Assembly: GCA_014885115.2 (NCBI GenBank)
Contig: WKLE02002459.1
Span: forward strand, 1 to 22,439
Direction: 5' to 3'
Length of the DNA stretch: 22,439 bases
From: Asterionellopsis glacialis
Taxonomy: Eukaryota > Bacillariophyta > Plagiogrammaphyceae > Rhaphoneidales > Asterionellopsidaceae
Below, piece by piece: positions 20,701 to 22,439 of this stretch. Each line of letters starts with the position of its first letter. The stretch's first letter is position 1. The notes below the pieces were generated by a model that saw only the letters and a program-made list of their open reading frames with translations, ran no database searches and was not told the DNA's origin. Made by a program: the position numbers and the translations under genes.

Positions 20701-21899
20701 AAGCGTCCATAGGAGAAGACAACACGGATATATAATCGTCTGGGTCTACATAATCATAATTGGTATAATTGGTAAGGAGGGTTTCCTCTTCTTCCTTGGC
20801 ACCATTTTCATTGTCATAGTCTTCTGACGAAGGAGCGTGGATGACCTCCAGGAGACGATTTCTCAGTTTTTCATTTCTTTTTTCACCTAGGGTAACAATG
20901 CGACCTGTAGTGGTGACAAGCTCAATGAACGCTACACGATCCTTTTTATCATTATAATTCTGGATTGTGACTGATCTGATGTCTTCGTCATCAGCAAATA
21001 ATACACTTTCCTTGTTGTCGTCTTTTTCACTCCTTTTGCCGTGAATTTGACCTTCGCCATCCTCGCGGTACGTCACCTGAATCCAATCCACCGTCCTGTC
21101 GTCTATCTTATCGACTGAGATCGCCTTGATACCAAAAAAGTGTGGCTCATCGTCAAAAGATGTCGTTTTCCGGTTCTCGTCAGGAGGAAGATGCACTTTC
21201 ACAGGATCCTGTGGAGGGAGAAAAATAGATACCAGCAACAGCAAAGAGTGGTGAGAGCGTGCCAGTGTGATTAGGTTCTACTGCACTACGCGAGAACATA
21301 ATACACACACACGAGTTCATACTATATATGAAGTAACTTCGACCAGACAGAACAGAATAGCCCCCCTTTTATTTGGTGAATAATGCAATAGACGTCAAAT
21401 TTTTACAACAGGAACAACATATGACAAATTGCATTGCTCACCTCATAGATATCCAAATACTTCAGTTTCCTTCTACCACCAGAGCCACCATTGGTTGTTT
21501 CTGCAGCCAACTTCATGACTTTGGGCTTACTTTCTGTGTTCCCTCTCTCCTTGCCATGATGAGGATGCATATATCCGTCCTGGTGTATGCGATTAGCAAA
21601 ACCAGCACCCTACAAAATAAAAACAACAAAGATGTTCTTGTTAGCCAATGCTTCAACATGAATATTGCAGCATGCATGGGCATCAAACATTGGAAAACCC
21701 AGGATCAATCAACAAAAAAGGTGGCATCACATACTTCATTGGTGGAAGCTCCTGCCGCCATGGTCTTGGGCAGCAGCGTGGAGAGAAGAAGGCAGGTGGC
21801 AACCATAAATGTACCGCCGCCGGCCCATCTTCCAGCAGGCCATGGCGCGCCTTTAGGTGGGGCACGATGCTTCCGGTGCATCATCGTCACCGCAGTCAT
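11754..21899 (-). CDS. Giant jacalin-like/EGF-like surface protein with C-terminal anchor (7 exons)
   Basis: Exons on the minus strand: 21899-21735, 21609-21442, 21208-19685, 19530-19453, 19359-18838, 18726-12927, 12820-11754; about 3107 residues. All introns are GT-AG; the first five are phase 0 and the last phase 1 (joined codon GAC). Order: hydrophobic signal-like segment ([18 protein letters not shown]); jacalin-like lectin region (about 136-331, with [10 protein letters not shown] and [20 protein letters not shown]); Cys-rich modules (about 458-521); PSxxPS linker (about 522-619); Cys module (620-645); possible jelly-roll domain (646-819); second Ser/Pro/Thr linker (about 928-1019); EGF-like module (about 1142-1188); a long beta-rich ectodomain with a RDPPGG motif and an acidic stretch; coiled coil; membrane helix ([20 protein letters not shown]) ending FVKR. 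Probably a cell-surface adhesion or recognition protein. Start uncertain: an in-frame ATG at 22043 adds 48 residues. The donor of intron 3 could be GTGCGC or nearby GTTGAG. Confidence 0.75.
11843..11968 (-). repeat. Three 42-bp tandem repeats coding for coiled coil
   Basis: On the + strand the unit begins GCATCTCCTCCC at 11843, 11885 and 11927, a 42-bp period with few mismatches. On the coding strand it gives three 14-residue units of the form [14 protein letters not shown], two heptads each, just before the membrane helix. Shorter 12-bp units (MSEK/MNEK) occur nearby at about 12089-12130. Confidence 0.9.
12821..12926 (-). other. Giant gene intron 6 (106 bp, phase 1)
   Basis: The donor is GTAAGT after GGG TTT TTT G and the acceptor is TTGTCAG before ACGAAATC. 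Splicing forms GAC and joins an SbsA-Ig-like strand segment ([19 protein letters not shown]) to the C-terminal exon without loss of frame. Unspliced, the upstream frame ends within 15 codons of the donor. Confidence 0.85.
18727..18837 (-). other. Giant gene intron 5 (111 bp, phase 0)
   Basis: The donor GTAAGA follows GAG and the acceptor AATAATAG precedes ACC GCA TAC. It joins VYEDTE to TAYNRFTDN. The long 1919-codon frame starts only at a GTG (18639), and the same frame is open back to exactly this acceptor, which supports the junction. Confidence 0.8.
19360..19452 (-). other. Giant gene intron 4 (93 bp, phase 0)
   Basis: The donor GTGAGT follows TGC GGA TGG and the acceptor ACATAG precedes TTC CTC AAG. 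It joins INNVCGW to [10 protein letters not shown]. Confidence 0.75.
19531..19684 (-). other. Giant gene intron 3 (154 bp, phase 0)
   Basis: The acceptor is strong (CTTTTTCCAG before CCCCGGTAC). The donor is either GTGCGC at 19684 or GTTGAG six bases earlier in the transcript; both preserve frame and differ by two residues. It joins the PSxxPS linker to the small Cys exon. Confidence 0.65.
19690..19978 (-). repeat. PSxxPS-type Ser/Pro linker, 12-bp degenerate repeats
   Basis: Roughly 24 four-residue units such as [16 protein letters not shown] follow each other in exon 3 of the giant gene. The Pro-Ser pair is constant and the other two residues vary. Such linkers are frequent in secreted diatom proteins and may be glycosylated; the sequence alone does not show this. 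Confidence 0.9.
21209..21441 (-). other. Giant gene intron 2 (233 bp, phase 0)
   Basis: The donor GTGAGC follows ATC TAT GAG and the acceptor CCCTCCACAG precedes GAT CCT GTG. The next exon has no ATG of its own near its start; its frame opens at a TTG inside this intron. A small extra exon in this longer intron cannot be excluded. Confidence 0.75.
21610..21734 (-). other. Giant gene intron 1 (125 bp, phase 0)
   Basis: The donor GTATGT follows ACC AAT GAA and the acceptor TATTTTGTAG precedes GGT GCT GGT. It joins the signal-peptide exon to a 56-codon exon. Confidence 0.75.
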
Positions 21900-22154
21900 G
21901 AAGGTTCGTCTTATGGTGTAGCCAACAATTATTTCGCAATCTCTACTAATCTTCCTGCTCCAGAAGATTATGAAAAGAATAACAAGGCATATATAAAAAG
22001 ATGTTGCTGAAATCTTTACTCTGCGTAGGATCCTACGTGTCATGGTACAAACTGGCTAATAGATATATGCACTTTTGGGTCAGTTGTTCTGCAATTCGTA
22101 GTACTTATATCGTAATTTACACCCTACCTGGTAAGCTCTTTTAATCTGTAGTGA

Positions 22155-22180
22155 CCGTTATTGGTCAGAAAGACCAACGG
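22155..22180. repeat. Imperfect hairpin
   Basis: CCGTTATTGGTC and GACCAACGG pair as a stem with a 2-base bulge around the loop AGAAA. It lies upstream of the giant gene. Function unknown. Confidence 0.4.
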
Positions 22181-22250
22181 AATAAAGGCTATCCTAAGAT
22201 ACTCAAAAACTTTCGGCTATTATTTATTTTTAAAAGTCGTTATAATAATT

Positions 22251-22439
22251 AAGGTAGTAGTACACGCACTGGCCGGGCTTTTTTGCTTCTACAGGGCTTC
22301 TACGTATTTAGTATAGTTGAATAAGTTGTGTTTTGCAGTACATAAAAAAAACGCATATCTTAAGGTAGTCGTAGCCGCACTGGCCGGCCTTTTTTATTCT
22401 ACAGAGCTTCTACGTATTTAGTATCGAACAATAAGTAGT
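22251..22439. repeat. Diverged direct repeat, 111-bp period, running off the window
   Basis: Segments starting AAGGTAGT at 22251 and 22362 share GCACTGGCCGG, a T-rich run, TTCTACAG and GCTTCTACGTATTTAGTAT, ending at 22314 and 22424; similarity seems to continue as AATAAGT. The copies differ by a few substitutions. This may be the edge of a tandem array or of a mobile element beyond the window. Confidence 0.8.

Overview
This window looks like nuclear DNA of a photosynthetic stramenopile, most likely a diatom. The evidence is short GT-AG introns (about 90-235 bp), large secreted proteins with PSxxPS-type Ser/Pro linkers, a secreted heme peroxidase fused to a Thr/Pro linker and a ShKT-type Cys module, and long AT-rich gaps with GTAC-rich palindromes. 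This placement is inference from protein style, not from a search.

Layout, left to right. 1-1381: non-coding, with a dense cluster of GGTACC palindromes. 1382-2981 (+): two-exon secreted heme peroxidase. 3466-3678 (+): orphan fragment resembling a membrane segment of a Pls/PosA-like protein. 4200-5534 (-): FAD-dependent monooxygenase interrupted by one in-frame TGA. 5988-7751 (+): membrane-anchored SET-domain protein, divergent from the monooxygenase. 7787-9022 (+): decayed multi-pass membrane/hexapeptide-repeat gene, apparently the same family as the 3466 fragment, with an in-frame TAG and a frameshift. 9722-10021 (-): low-complexity reading frame without an ATG. 10039-10887 (-): TenA/THI-4 family protein. 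11754-21899 (-): one giant gene that I assemble from seven exons into about 3107 residues. 22155-22439: a hairpin and a diverged repeat with 111-bp period that runs off the window.

The giant gene is the main discovery. Reading frames that look like several separate genes join through six GT-AG introns whose phases all match. The product has a putative signal sequence, a jacalin-like lectin region, Cys-rich modules, two Ser/Pro/Thr-rich linkers, a possible jelly-roll domain, an EGF-like module, a long beta-rich ectodomain, a coiled-coil repeat and a C-terminal membrane anchor. It is probably a cell-surface lectin or adhesion-type protein.

The genes do not form an evident pathway. Three loci show decay (monooxygenase, 3466 fragment, 7787-9022), so the left half seems to be a region of relaxed selection.
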